From the NCBI RefSeq assembly GCF_000331735.1, contig NC_020126.1, positions 2,604,001-2,668,000 of the forward strand: a stretch of DNA of 64,000 nucleotides, in the 5' to 3' direction. Below, in pieces: positions 54,485 to 62,454 of this stretch (positions are counted from its first letter, which is position 1; each line of letters begins with the position of its first letter). Under the pieces are notes generated by a model, which saw only the letters and a program-made list of their open reading frames with translations, was not told where the DNA came from and did not search any database. Source of the DNA: Myxococcus stipitatus DSM 14675 (GTDB lineage: Bacteria; Myxococcota; Myxococcia; Myxococcales; Myxococcaceae). A program made the translations under genes and the position numbers.

Positions 54485-55255
54485 ATGAACGCGACAAGAG
54501 AGACCCACGTGGCCACGCTCGATGGCCTGCGGATGAGCTACACGTTGAGGGGGGAGGGGCCGTTGCTGGTGCTGCTCCATGGCTTCACGGGCGCGGGCGC
54601 GGACTGGGCCCATGTCTTCGACCTGGACGCGCTCGGTCGGGAGTACCGCCTGCTCATCCCTGACTTGCGAGGCCATGGCCGGAGCGACAATCCCTCGGAG
54701 GGCTTCACGATGCGCCAGTGCGCGGAGGATGTCCTCGCGCTCCTGGACGTGCTGGAGGTCCAGACGTGCCGCGCCATCGGGATGAGCCTGGGGGGAAACA
54801 CCCTGCTGCATGCGGCGACGCGAGCGCCCGAGCGCATCGAGCGGATGGTGCTGGTCTCCAGCACGCCGTACTACCCGGCGCAGGCCCGCCGCATCATGGC
54901 GACGTTCACCGAGGAGTCCCGCTCCGAGGCGGAGTGGGCCGACATGCGCTCGAAGCACGTGGGTGGAGACGCGCAGATTCGAGCCCTCTGGCGGCACGGC
55001 CGGGGCTTCGCCGACAGCGTCGACGACATGAACTTCACGCCCCCGTTGCTGGGAACGGTGCGTGCGCGGACGCTGCTCGTCCAGGGTGACCAGGACCCGC
55101 TCTATCCCGTCGAGCTCTCCCTGGAGATGTACCGGGGCATTCCGGAGTCCCGCCTGTGGGTGGTGCCTGGAGGCGGCCATTGCCCCATCTTCGGGGCGCA
55201 GCGAGAGCCTTTCGCTCACGCGGCGCAGGCGTTCATCGCGGGAGGCAATGCCTGA
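54485..55255 (+). CDS. Alpha/beta hydrolase
   Basis: 256 residues from the ATG at 54,485, chosen because GGGAG lies eight bases upstream; an in-frame upstream start extends into non-coding-looking sequence. It has the oxyanion-region HGFTGAG, the strand PDLRGHGRSDNP, the nucleophile elbow GMSLGG (Ser101), the acid in GDQDPLYP and the His in GGGHCP near the C-terminus: a complete catalytic triad. It has no signal peptide, so it is likely cytoplasmic. The substrate is unknown; ester or lactone hydrolysis is typical. It is divergent from the NRPS gene, so a role with its product is possible but not shown. Confidence 0.88.
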   Translation: MNATRETHVATLDGLRMSYTLRGEGPLLVLLHGFTGAGADWAHVFDLDALGREYRLLIPDLRGHGRSDNPSEGFTMRQCAEDVLALLDVLEVQTCRAIGMSLGGNTLLHAATRAPERIERMVLVSSTPYYPAQARRIMATFTEESRSEAEWADMRSKHVGGDAQIRALWRHGRGFADSVDDMNFTPPLLGTVRARTLLVQGDQDPLYPVELSLEMYRGIPESRLWVVPGGGHCPIFGAQREPFAHAAQAFIAGGNA

Positions 55256-55386
55256 CCTGCCGGGTCGACAAACGGTGACAGGGACTGGCCGCTCCGGCCT
55301 GAGAGTTTGAAAGTGTCGTGTATTCCACGTTTTGCTATCTTTGGCCGCGCAGGTTGAAACAGCCGACCGAGGAAGGACTCACGAGA

Positions 55387-56166
55387 ATGCGCGTCATGAA
55401 CAAGCTTTCCGTTGCGGCGATGTTTGTCCTGTTGAGCAGTGGTTGTGGCGTCACGGACCCGGCGCCGGGCGGCGAAGGAGGCGCCAGTCAGTTGGAGCAG
55501 GACTTTGGCGGCCCGAGCGGCCTGATGGACTTCTTCCAGGGCCACACGCAGGAGGAGATCCAGGAGGCGCTGAAGCCATACGGCGTCGGATACGTCGTCC
55601 ACGGGGGCGTCACCCAGGCCGCGATCAGCGACTGCCCCAAGTACTTCCCAGCGGGGGACCGGAGCGTCTGGCACAACTTCGATGGGGAGTATTACTTCAT
55701 CGACAGCGCGGGCCGGCCGAACCGCGCCTACAAGGACCTGCCGCCCATCACCGCCGCGCCCCGGGTCTCCACGTGTCAGACGAACGTGGGGCAGTGGGGG
55801 GACGCGGAGAACCCGAGCAATGACTACGACGGGGGGCACCTCATCGGCTCGCAGCTGGGGGGCTGGGGTGGGCGGGCGAACCTGGTGCCGCAGGATGCCA
55901 ACTTCAACCGGGGCAACTGGGTCGCCCTGGAGAATGCGATGGCGGACTGCGGGAGCCTGCCGAACGGCCGGATGCGCTACACCATCGGGGTAGGTTACCC
56001 GAACAGCACCACGCTCATCCCCAACACCATGACGATGGACATCCGCAACCAGTCCTCGGGCGCAAGCATCTCCCTGGCCTTCACGAACACGGACGGCGGC
56101 GGCGCGAACGGCCCGAGCGAGCGGGCCCGGGGCGTGAACTGGCTGGCGAGCCAGGGCTGCAACTGA
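55387..56166 (+). CDS. Lipoprotein DNA/RNA non-specific endonuclease (NS_2 type)
   Basis: The start at 55,387 follows AGGAAGGA by nine bases. The N-terminus is a short signal peptide with the lipobox LLSSGC (Cys20), indicating outer-membrane or surface anchoring. The catalytic region has YDGGHLIGSQLGG, with the His near residue 151, followed by NLVPQDANFNRGNW, whose Asn is the usual metal ligand of this nuclease class. The protein should cut DNA and RNA outside the cytoplasm, fitting nucleotide scavenging or attack on lysed prey. No immunity gene is obvious next to it. Confidence 0.85.
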   Translation: MRVMNKLSVAAMFVLLSSGCGVTDPAPGGEGGASQLEQDFGGPSGLMDFFQGHTQEEIQEALKPYGVGYVVHGGVTQAAISDCPKYFPAGDRSVWHNFDGEYYFIDSAGRPNRAYKDLPPITAAPRVSTCQTNVGQWGDAENPSNDYDGGHLIGSQLGGWGGRANLVPQDANFNRGNWVALENAMADCGSLPNGRMRYTIGVGYPNSTTLIPNTMTMDIRNQSSGASISLAFTNTDGGGANGPSERARGVNWLASQGCN

Positions 56167-56172
56167 TTCGAC

Positions 56173-56249
56173 GGCGAAGCTTTCGCCACTCACTCGATTG
56201 AAAAGGGGGGAGCCCGTTCTTCATGTTGGAATATTCCAAGCGGGCTCCC
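56173..56249 (+). terminator. Two stem-loops downstream of the nuclease gene
   Basis: First, GGCGAA-GCT-TTCGCC (56,173-56,187), six bases after the stop. Second, GGGAGCCCG (56,208-56,216) pairing with CGGGCTCCC (56,241-56,249). The loop of the second contains the perfect palindrome TTGGAATATTCCAA (56,226-56,239), so it could form a branched structure. Likely terminator, although no T tract follows. Confidence 0.55.
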
Positions 56250-56403
56250 GCCTCCCTCTGGCATGCACCTGGAAATCCCAGAAAGATGGGATAGACGCGC
56301 CCTGTCGGTGAAAGCCATTCTGCGCTCCGCCGCACATCCCGGTGAGGCGCAAGGGAATGCCATCGCGGATGTGCGCTGATTCAACTCCAGTATCGGGGGT
56401 CTC

Positions 56404-57474
56404 ATGCGCAATGTTGTTCGTGGACTGTTTGTCTCTGCGCTGTGCGCCGCACAGCTTGGTTGTGGTCAGGAAGACCTCTCTCAATCACAGATGGATGGCA
56501 CCGCCGACACGGGGAGCATCGAATCCTCGTCCGCCGCGTTGGGGACCAACGACGTGGGTGTCCTTGCCCCTACGTCCGCCTGTCCGGGGCCCTACATCTG
56601 GATTCACATGGATGGTGAAGACACCCGCCATGCCTCCACTGCCACCGGATGGACGGGGGTGAGCAAGCAGAACGCAGATGGCAACCTCGTCTTCACCTTC
56701 TGCCGTGTAGACGGAAACCGGTTCAAGTCGCTGTCCGCCTACAGCAGCTCTGCCAGCAACTTCGCTGTCCTGAAGCTGGCAGACGCCTGCCCTGCTGGAT
56801 CCGTGGACTTCGCTCGGGTCTTCGATAATGAGGACACTCGCAACCAGAACAGCAACTCCGGCCAGATCTCGCCCAACTCCCAGAACCCGTACTCCACCAC
56901 CCTCCGGTTCTGCCTCTTCCGAGGTGGCGGTACGACGGCCACAAGCCTTCCCGCGCTTGGGTTTGAGTATGGTGTCTTCGCGCCTCCAGCCTTTGCCTTC
57001 GGCACTGCGTCTGGCGTCTTCTTCAGCGACGACGAGGACCGCAATACGGCCAATGAATATCATGCGCATTCGGACTGGATAGTTGCCGCCCAGGCCATCG
57101 TCACGCCGGGGGACAACACCACGATGTACGTGTCCCGCGGTGGCGGGGTCGTTTGTGGCGACGGAGTCTGTGGCGGCAACGCGGAGACTGAGTCGTCCTG
57201 CCCCGCGGACTGCACTCGGTGCGGCAACAACATCTGTGGCCCGAGGGAGAATGCCTCCACCTGTATCAATGACTGTGGCAGGTGCGGCGACGATTATTGT
57301 GCCGACAGAGAGAACGAAGTGACGTGCCCCGCGGACTGCTCGGTGTGTGGAGATGGCCGCTGCGGTCCGAAGGAGTGGCAGACCTGTCCCTTCGACTGCC
57401 GCCCCCAGTGCGACTTGAACTTCAGCAGCCCGGACGGACTCATCCCCACCTGCCCGGGTCCAGGCGGGAATTGA
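56404..57474 (+). CDS. Lipoprotein with C-terminal Cys-rich CGDGxC repeats
   Basis: 356 residues. The signal peptide ends in AAQLGC, a good lipobox. The middle (residues about 45-245) is a Ser/Thr-rich beta-type domain with a few Cys (ICP-like, unrecognised), including WIHMDGEDTRHAS and VDFARVFDNEDTRN, which look like internally related segments. From about residue 251 there are four repeats of the form CGDGxC ... E ... CPxDC, each about 27 residues, as found in surface proteins of myxobacteria and other delta-type bacteria. Disulfide-stabilised and probably calcium-binding. Extracellular or surface location is likely; function unknown. Confidence 0.8.
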   Translation: MRNVVRGLFVSALCAAQLGCGQEDLSQSQMDGTADTGSIESSSAALGTNDVGVLAPTSACPGPYIWIHMDGEDTRHASTATGWTGVSKQNADGNLVFTFCRVDGNRFKSLSAYSSSASNFAVLKLADACPAGSVDFARVFDNEDTRNQNSNSGQISPNSQNPYSTTLRFCLFRGGGTTATSLPALGFEYGVFAPPAFAFGTASGVFFSDDEDRNTANEYHAHSDWIVAAQAIVTPGDNTTMYVSRGGGVVCGDGVCGGNAETESSCPADCTRCGNNICGPRENASTCINDCGRCGDDYCADRENEVTCPADCSVCGDGRCGPKEWQTCPFDCRPQCDLNFSSPDGLIPTCPGPGGN

Positions 57475-57493
57475 GCATTCCGGGTAACACCTC

Positions 57494-57523
57494 GAGGACG
57501 CTCACCGACGCGTGAGCGTCCTC
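57494..57523 (+). terminator. Perfect 12-bp stem-loop after the Cys-rich lipoprotein gene
   Basis: GAGGACGCTCAC (57,494-57,505) pairs with GTGAGCGTCCTC (57,512-57,523), loop CGACGC. It sits 20 bp after the stop codon and is followed by a short CCTT tract. Confidence 0.75.
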
Positions 57524-57539
57524 CCTTGGAGGGGGAGGA

Positions 57540-57570
57540 CCCGCGCCTGGGGGAGTGTCCCAGGCGCGGG
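57540..57570 (+). terminator. Second 12-bp stem-loop in tandem
   Basis: CCCGCGCCTGGG (57,540-57,551) pairs with CCCAGGCGCGGG (57,559-57,570), loop GGAGTGT. It lies 17 bp after the previous hairpin and 41 bp before the response-regulator start, ending in GCTTCCTCT. The pair probably isolates the two-component genes from upstream transcription. Confidence 0.65.
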
Positions 57571-57611
57571 GCTTCCTCTGATGGGCACATTGCTGGAAGC
57601 TGGCGCCCGTC

Positions 57612-58313
57612 ATGGCGTCTGTTCCGTACATCCTCCTGGTGGAAGACGATGAGCGGCTGGCCCGGCTGGTCAGCTCCTTCCTGGAGGGGCAGGGCTTCCG
57701 CGTGCGGACCGTGGGCAATGGCCCGGACGCGCTCTCCTCCCTCCAGAGTGAGGCACCGGACTGCCTCGTCCTCGACATCCTCCTGCCAGGGATGGATGGC
57801 ATCGAGGTGTGCCGCAGAGCGCGAGCCAGTTACTCCGGATGGATTCTCATGCTCACCGCGCTGGATGAGGACATCCACGAGGTGGTGGCGCTCGACACCG
57901 GCGCGGATGACTACGTCACCAAACCGGTGCGCCCCCAGGTGCTGCTGTCCCGGCTGCGAGCCCTCTTCCGGCGCACCTCGCGAGACACTCGGAAGTCCAC
58001 GCAGGACGCCCGGTGGATTCCCTCCGTGGGGCTGCGCATCGACGGCGTCCTCCGCACCGTCAACCTCGCGGAGTCCCCCGTGCACCTCACGGATGCCGAG
58101 TTCGACCTGCTGTGGTTGCTCGCCAACCGTGCGCCCGAGGTGCTCAGCCGGGATGACCTGCTCTCCTCGCTGCGCGGCATCGAGCATGATGGCCTGGACC
58201 GCTCCATCGACATGCGCATCTCCAAGCTGCGTCGGAAGCTGGGCGACGAGCACCCACCGCATCGAATCATCAAGACGGTGCGGGGCCGGGGCTACTTCTG
58301 TACGCCGGAGTAG
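57612..58313 (+). CDS. OmpR/RstA-type response regulator
   Basis: 233 residues. The receiver domain (about 5-118) has the acidic pocket EDD (11-13), phospho-acceptor Asp55 in VLDILLPGMDG, Thr82 and Lys104 in TKPV. A C-terminal winged helix (about 140-232) ends in the typical RGRGYFC. It lies directly upstream of the histidine kinase gene, in the same direction, so it should be phosphorylated by that kinase and act as a DNA-binding regulator. Targets cannot be read, but the beta-lactamase-fold gene downstream of the kinase is a candidate. Confidence 0.93.
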   Translation: MASVPYILLVEDDERLARLVSSFLEGQGFRVRTVGNGPDALSSLQSEAPDCLVLDILLPGMDGIEVCRRARASYSGWILMLTALDEDIHEVVALDTGADDYVTKPVRPQVLLSRLRALFRRTSRDTRKSTQDARWIPSVGLRIDGVLRTVNLAESPVHLTDAEFDLLWLLANRAPEVLSRDDLLSSLRGIEHDGLDRSIDMRISKLRRKLGDEHPPHRIIKTVRGRGYFCTPE

Positions 58314-58446
58314 GGCGCCGCGCCCGAATCAACCCCATGACGTCGCCCGATGCCCATGACGCCGTCCCCGAAGTGCGAGACGACACCCTCGCTCTCGACG
58401 TGGCGACGTGGCCCCGAGGTGCGCGGGTGAAGGGAGTCATCGGCGG

Positions 58447-59862
58447 ATGAATCGACACCTGCGCTCACTCCGCCCGCTGGGTGGACTCTTCTTCCGGATG
58501 TACGCGGGAATCCTCGTCGCCATCGTGCTCGCGGTCGCGCTGATGCTGGAGCTGTCCTCGCGTCGCATGCCTCCCCAGTCGCTCGACGCGGAGCACGCCG
58601 AGACCCATGCGGACTCGTCAGGCCGAGAGCTGGAGGGGCTCACGCAAGGGCTGCAGTGGCTCATCGAGAAGGAGCTCCTCGCCCAACCCCAGGAGCGATG
58701 GGCGGACGTCGTGGCGGGCTGGCGGCCGCACTTCGACTACCCCATCGAGCTACGCCCTCGAAGCGAGGTGCTGGCCATGAACCTCCCGGCACGGGTTCGC
58801 GAGCGGCTGACGGGGGCACTGCCCTCGGCGTGGCTGCACTCCTCCGGGGTCGCGGGGGACCGGGTGCTCCTGTTCCTCCCCCTGCGCGGCTCGGAGCAGC
58901 TCGTCGTGCAGTCACTGCGGCTGGGCCCTTCGCCCCAGCGGGTGGTGGAGTTCCTCGCGCTGGAGACGTCCGTGTTGCTCGTCGTGCTCGGGCTGGCGCT
59001 GCTCGCGCTCACCTGGCCGCTGTACCGGCACGTCACGCGACTGGCGGCCACAGCGCGCGCCTTCGGTCAGGGGGACTTCCAGGCCCGCGCGGAGGCTCGG
59101 GCTCCGGAACCCATCGGCCACATGGCGCGGACGTTCAATGACCTGGCGGAGCGCATCCAGCGCATGAGCCAGGAGCAGCAGGCCAGCTTGCAGGCCATCT
59201 CCCACGAGCTGCGCACCCCGCTCTCCCGGCTGCACTTCGCGCTGTACCTGGCCCGTGAGACGGCCGACGTGGAGTCGATGCGCACGCAGCTCGTGGACAT
59301 GGAGAAGGACGTGGGCGAACTGGAGCAGCTCACCGAGGAGCTGCTCACGTACACCCGCCTGCACCATGATGCTCCGCCGCTGGAGTGGGAGCGCGTGGAC
59401 CTGCCGGGGATGGTCACCGAGTTGTTCCGTCAGCTCTCCGTGTTCAGCCCGGACCTCCGACTGCGGCTCGAGGCCGAGGGGCTCGTGGACGCGGAGGGGT
59501 CGGCGCGCTACTTGCGACGGGCGATTGGCAACCTCATCCGGAATGCTCAGCGGTACGCCCGCTCGGAGCTGCAGGTCCGCGTGAGCCAGGACGCGGCCGG
59601 GTTCACGGTCTCCGTGGATGACGACGGGCCCGGAGTTCCTCCCGCTGAACGAGAGCGGCTCTTCCTCCCGTTCACCCGCCTGGACGACAGCCGCGACCGG
59701 AAGACAGGCGGCCACGGGCTGGGATTGGCCATCGTCCACCGGGTCATGCAGGCGCACCAGGGACACGCCCAGGTCACGCAGGCGCCACTCGGCGGCGCAC
59801 GCGTCACGCTGTCCTGGCCCAGGTCTCCGGTGGGCGCGGTGACAAACGGTGACAATCGCTGA
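58447..59862 (+). CDS. HAMP-containing sensor histidine kinase
   Basis: 471 residues from the ATG at 58,447, with AAGGGAG upstream; an in-frame GTG 13 codons earlier is less likely. TM1 is about residues 12-34, a periplasmic sensor of about 135 residues follows, TM2 is about 172-194, then a HAMP linker. The HisKA motif ISHELRTPLSRL carries His253. The ATPase domain has the N box NLIRNAQRYA, G1 VDDDGPGVP and G2 GGHGLGLAIVHRV. The organisation resembles RstB/EnvZ-type kinases. The periplasmic domain has no family I recognise. Confidence 0.92.
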   Translation: MNRHLRSLRPLGGLFFRMYAGILVAIVLAVALMLELSSRRMPPQSLDAEHAETHADSSGRELEGLTQGLQWLIEKELLAQPQERWADVVAGWRPHFDYPIELRPRSEVLAMNLPARVRERLTGALPSAWLHSSGVAGDRVLLFLPLRGSEQLVVQSLRLGPSPQRVVEFLALETSVLLVVLGLALLALTWPLYRHVTRLAATARAFGQGDFQARAEARAPEPIGHMARTFNDLAERIQRMSQEQQASLQAISHELRTPLSRLHFALYLARETADVESMRTQLVDMEKDVGELEQLTEELLTYTRLHHDAPPLEWERVDLPGMVTELFRQLSVFSPDLRLRLEAEGLVDAEGSARYLRRAIGNLIRNAQRYARSELQVRVSQDAAGFTVSVDDDGPGVPPAERERLFLPFTRLDDSRDRKTGGHGLGLAIVHRVMQAHQGHAQVTQAPLGGARVTLSWPRSPVGAVTNGDNR

Positions 59863-59939
59863 CGCGACTCCCACGGCCCAGGAGGGGGCGCTTTGGAAGA
59901 AGTCCCCGTGAGCCCGAGACCTGGGCCACGGAGACCCTG

Positions 59940-61718
59940 ATGAAGACCCATCCCCTTGTTCCACGCCGCTGCCTCCTGATGCTGCTGCTGGCCTGCACCG
60001 TCACCTCCGCCTGCGATGACGACCCTCCCGCGCGCACCCCGGACTACGCCGAGCTGAAGAAGCACGTCGAGAGGGAGCTCCTCCTCTCCATGAAGCAGGA
60101 CGAGGTGAGGGGCGTGAGCCTCGCCCTGGTGGAGGGTGACGAGGTGGTCTGGTCCCAGGGCTTCGGCCTGGCTGACGCGGAGGCCGGCCTCCCGGCCACG
60201 GCCCAGACAGTCTATGGCCTGGGCTCGGTGGCCAAGGTGTTCACCGCGTCCGCCGTGATGCGACTCGTGGAGGAGAAGCGAGCGACGCTCGACCAGCCCA
60301 TCGAGGAGGTCATCCCGGGCTTCAGCATGGAGGCCCGTTTCCCCAGCGCCCCCATCACCCTGCGCACGCTCCTCATGCACCACGCGGGCATCCCCGAGCA
60401 GGTGGGGGGCGCGTACTCGCCGCGAGCCCACACCCTCGAGGAGCGCGTGGCCTCGCTTCGCGGCGTACACCGCGTCTGGCCCGTGGGCTCCATCCACGCC
60501 TACAGCAACACGGGCTTCGTCATCGCCGGTCGCGCGGTGGAGACGGCCTCCGGGAGCGACTTCGACACCTTCCTGCGGCAACACGTCTTCGCCCCGCTTC
60601 GCATGGAGCACTCCGCGTTCCGCGTGACGCCAGACATCGGGCCGCGACTGGCCAAGGGCTACGGCGCCATGCCGCTGGAGCTGATGCCGCCGCACTGGCT
60701 GCGGAGTGAAGGGCCCGCGGGCGGCATGTACAGCTCCGCCGAGGACCTGGGCCGCTTCGTCCGCATGCTCCTCAACGAGGGCGAGCAGGTCCTTCGCCCC
60801 GAGTCCCTCCAGGAGTTGTGGCGCGAGCAGAACGCCGGCCATCCGCTCGACGTGGGGACGCGCAGCGGCATCACCTGGTACCTGCATGACCTGCCGCTGG
60901 AGGGCGGCGGCACCGTGCGCATGGTCGAGCACGACGGCAGCGACTTTCAGTTCAACGCCATCATCGCGCTCATCCCCGAACATCGGCTCGGCGTGGTCGT
61001 CCTGTCGAACACCTCGAGCGCGGGCAGCCTGGTCAACAGCCTCGCCAGGGACGTGCTCGCGCGGGCCTTGAAGGTGAAGACAGGCAAGGCCGTCGCGGCC
61101 GTGTCGGGCCTGCCCACGGTCCAGCCCGAGGCCCCGTCCCCCGAGGTGCTCGGCCAATGGGAGGGGCTCTATGCGACGGACGTGGGCCCCATGGTCATCC
61201 AGGCACAAGGCGACACGCTGAAGGGCCTGGCCGGAGACACCGTGCTCGACCTGGTGCCGCACCAGCGCGGGTTCTTCAGGGCCATGCTCGGAGACAGCCC
61301 GCTGTGGCTCTCCTTCCAGAAGTCGGGGAGCGAGGCGCTGTTGCTCGGACACTCCGCGCGCCAGGGCGTGGGGCTCCTGGGGACACGCATCGACCCGGCC
61401 CCCATGCCCGAGTCCTGGCGCGCGCGGCTGGGGCCCTACGCGGTGGCTCCCGGGGCCGCGCGCGAGCTGCTCGACCAGGCCGTGCTGAGCGAGGTCGGCG
61501 GGCTGCTGGTCCTCACGTACACGGGCCCGCTGTACGGCGGTGCCCCGGTGACGGTGGTGCTGGACCCGATGACAGGAGACCTCGCCGCCGTGGCGGGCCG
61601 AGGCCGTCACCGGGGAGATGTGGTCCGCTTCGAGCAGACCTCGGAGGGAGCATGGCTCCATCTCAAGGGCGTTCGCCTGGCTCGAGTGCCGACCGCATCC
61701 GCGGGCCATGACTTGTGA
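59940..61718 (+). CDS. Serine hydrolase lipoprotein of the class C beta-lactamase/penicillin-binding fold
   Basis: 592 residues; GGAG lies six bases before the ATG. The signal peptide ends VTSAC (Cys25), a lipobox. The catalytic domain shows S-x-x-K as SVAK (Ser96, Lys99), Y-x-N as YSN (Tyr188, Asn190) and an HxG-type third motif HDG (331-333), the set found in beta-lactamase-related esterases and peptidases. A further region of about 200 residues follows, as in many long members. Likely periplasmic, acting on peptides, esters or cell-wall D-amino acids; true beta-lactam hydrolysis is possible but not indicated. It lies 77 bp after the kinase gene and may share its transcript. Confidence 0.88.
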   Translation: MKTHPLVPRRCLLMLLLACTVTSACDDDPPARTPDYAELKKHVERELLLSMKQDEVRGVSLALVEGDEVVWSQGFGLADAEAGLPATAQTVYGLGSVAKVFTASAVMRLVEEKRATLDQPIEEVIPGFSMEARFPSAPITLRTLLMHHAGIPEQVGGAYSPRAHTLEERVASLRGVHRVWPVGSIHAYSNTGFVIAGRAVETASGSDFDTFLRQHVFAPLRMEHSAFRVTPDIGPRLAKGYGAMPLELMPPHWLRSEGPAGGMYSSAEDLGRFVRMLLNEGEQVLRPESLQELWREQNAGHPLDVGTRSGITWYLHDLPLEGGGTVRMVEHDGSDFQFNAIIALIPEHRLGVVVLSNTSSAGSLVNSLARDVLARALKVKTGKAVAAVSGLPTVQPEAPSPEVLGQWEGLYATDVGPMVIQAQGDTLKGLAGDTVLDLVPHQRGFFRAMLGDSPLWLSFQKSGSEALLLGHSARQGVGLLGTRIDPAPMPESWRARLGPYAVAPGAARELLDQAVLSEVGGLLVLTYTGPLYGGAPVTVVLDPMTGDLAAVAGRGRHRGDVVRFEQTSEGAWLHLKGVRLARVPTASAGHDL

Positions 61719-61792
61719 GGTCATCGCTTTGCTTCCATGCCACGCGTTACAGGTGTCTTCGAAACGTCGTTCCCAACCCGAGGAGCACACCT

Positions 61793-62155
61793 GTGAATGC
61801 CATCGAGACCCTCGTCCAGCGTTACCTCGCCACCTTCAACGAGACGGATGAGGCCCGCCGGAACACGGCCCTCCGCGAGCTGTACACCGAGGACTGCACG
61901 TACACCGACCCGCTCGTCGCCGCCACGGGGACGGAGGCCATCAGCGGGTTCATCGGCGGCGTCCAGAAGCAGTTCCCTGGCGTCGTCTTCACGCTCGTCG
62001 GTCCCGTGGATGCGCACCATGACCAGGCCCGCTTCACCTGGCACGCGGGCATGCCCGGGGGCGACAAGCCGCTCGTGATTGGCTTCGACGTGGTGGTGCT
62101 GGCGAACGGCCGCATTCGCCAGGTGTTCGGCTTCCTCGACGCCGTCCCCGCTTGA
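61793..62155 (+). CDS. SnoaL-like (NTF2-fold) protein
   Basis: 120 residues from a GTG start at 61,793, selected because GAGGAG lies seven bases upstream. Features typical of the NTF2/SnoaL fold: YLATFNETD, ELYTEDCTYTDPL, a central beta sheet and a C-terminal GFDVVVLANGRIRQVFGFLD. Members act as small isomerases, hydratases or ligand binders; this one has no recognisable active site assignment. It is not linked to a polyketide pathway here. Confidence 0.82.
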   Translation: MNAIETLVQRYLATFNETDEARRNTALRELYTEDCTYTDPLVAATGTEAISGFIGGVQKQFPGVVFTLVGPVDAHHDQARFTWHAGMPGGDKPLVIGFDVVVLANGRIRQVFGFLDAVPA

Positions 62156-62194
62156 GGCTCCTGCCTGGGCACTGGGGCCTTGGTCGAGCAGACA

Positions 62195-62223
62195 CCCCTG
62201 AGGGTGGTTCCTCACCCTCGGGG
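62195..62223 (+). terminator. Stem-loop after the SnoaL-like gene
   Basis: CCCC-T-GAGGGTG (62,195-62,206) pairs with CACCCTC-GGGG (62,213-62,223) with one bulged T and loop GTTCCT. It lies 40 bp after the stop. No T tract. Confidence 0.5.
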
Positions 62224-62270
62224 AATCCCATGCATGACGTGACAGGCATTGTGCTGATGTAACAAGAGTG

Positions 62271-62299
62271 TTGACACGCTACCGTGACTCTGTCTGAAT
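62271..62299 (+). promoter_or_regulatory. Candidate promoter for the secreted protein gene
   Basis: A consensus -35 TTGACA at 62,271-62,276 and, 17 bases later, CTGAAT as a weak -10 (3 of 6 matches). The 62,156-62,454 intergenic stretch holds this, the terminator at 62,195 and GTGTTGAC/GTCAACAC arms (62,268-62,275 and 62,319-62,326), and nothing else I can recognise. It would give a leader of about 150 bases. Confidence 0.35.
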
Positions 62300-62454
62300 T
62301 TCACCTCGGGTGTGCGGCGTCAACACCGCGTCCTGAACAGGCACTCGCGGTCGCGCGCCGCCCCCGTCTTCGTACCGAGACACACGAGAGCCAGCGCCGG
62401 CGAGCGTCGCCGGGCGCGTTCCTCGGTCTCAATGAGCAGAGGGGGAGTTCAGCG

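Noticed and set aside
59874-59929. GGCCCAGG/CCTGGGCC arms between kinase and hydrolase genes as a terminator
   Set aside because: Arms are only 8 bp with a loop of about 40 bases and no T tract; chance is likely in such GC-rich DNA.
59547-61790. 747-codon minus-strand frame over the kinase and hydrolase genes
   Set aside because: Shadow of two well-supported + strand genes with all catalytic motifs.
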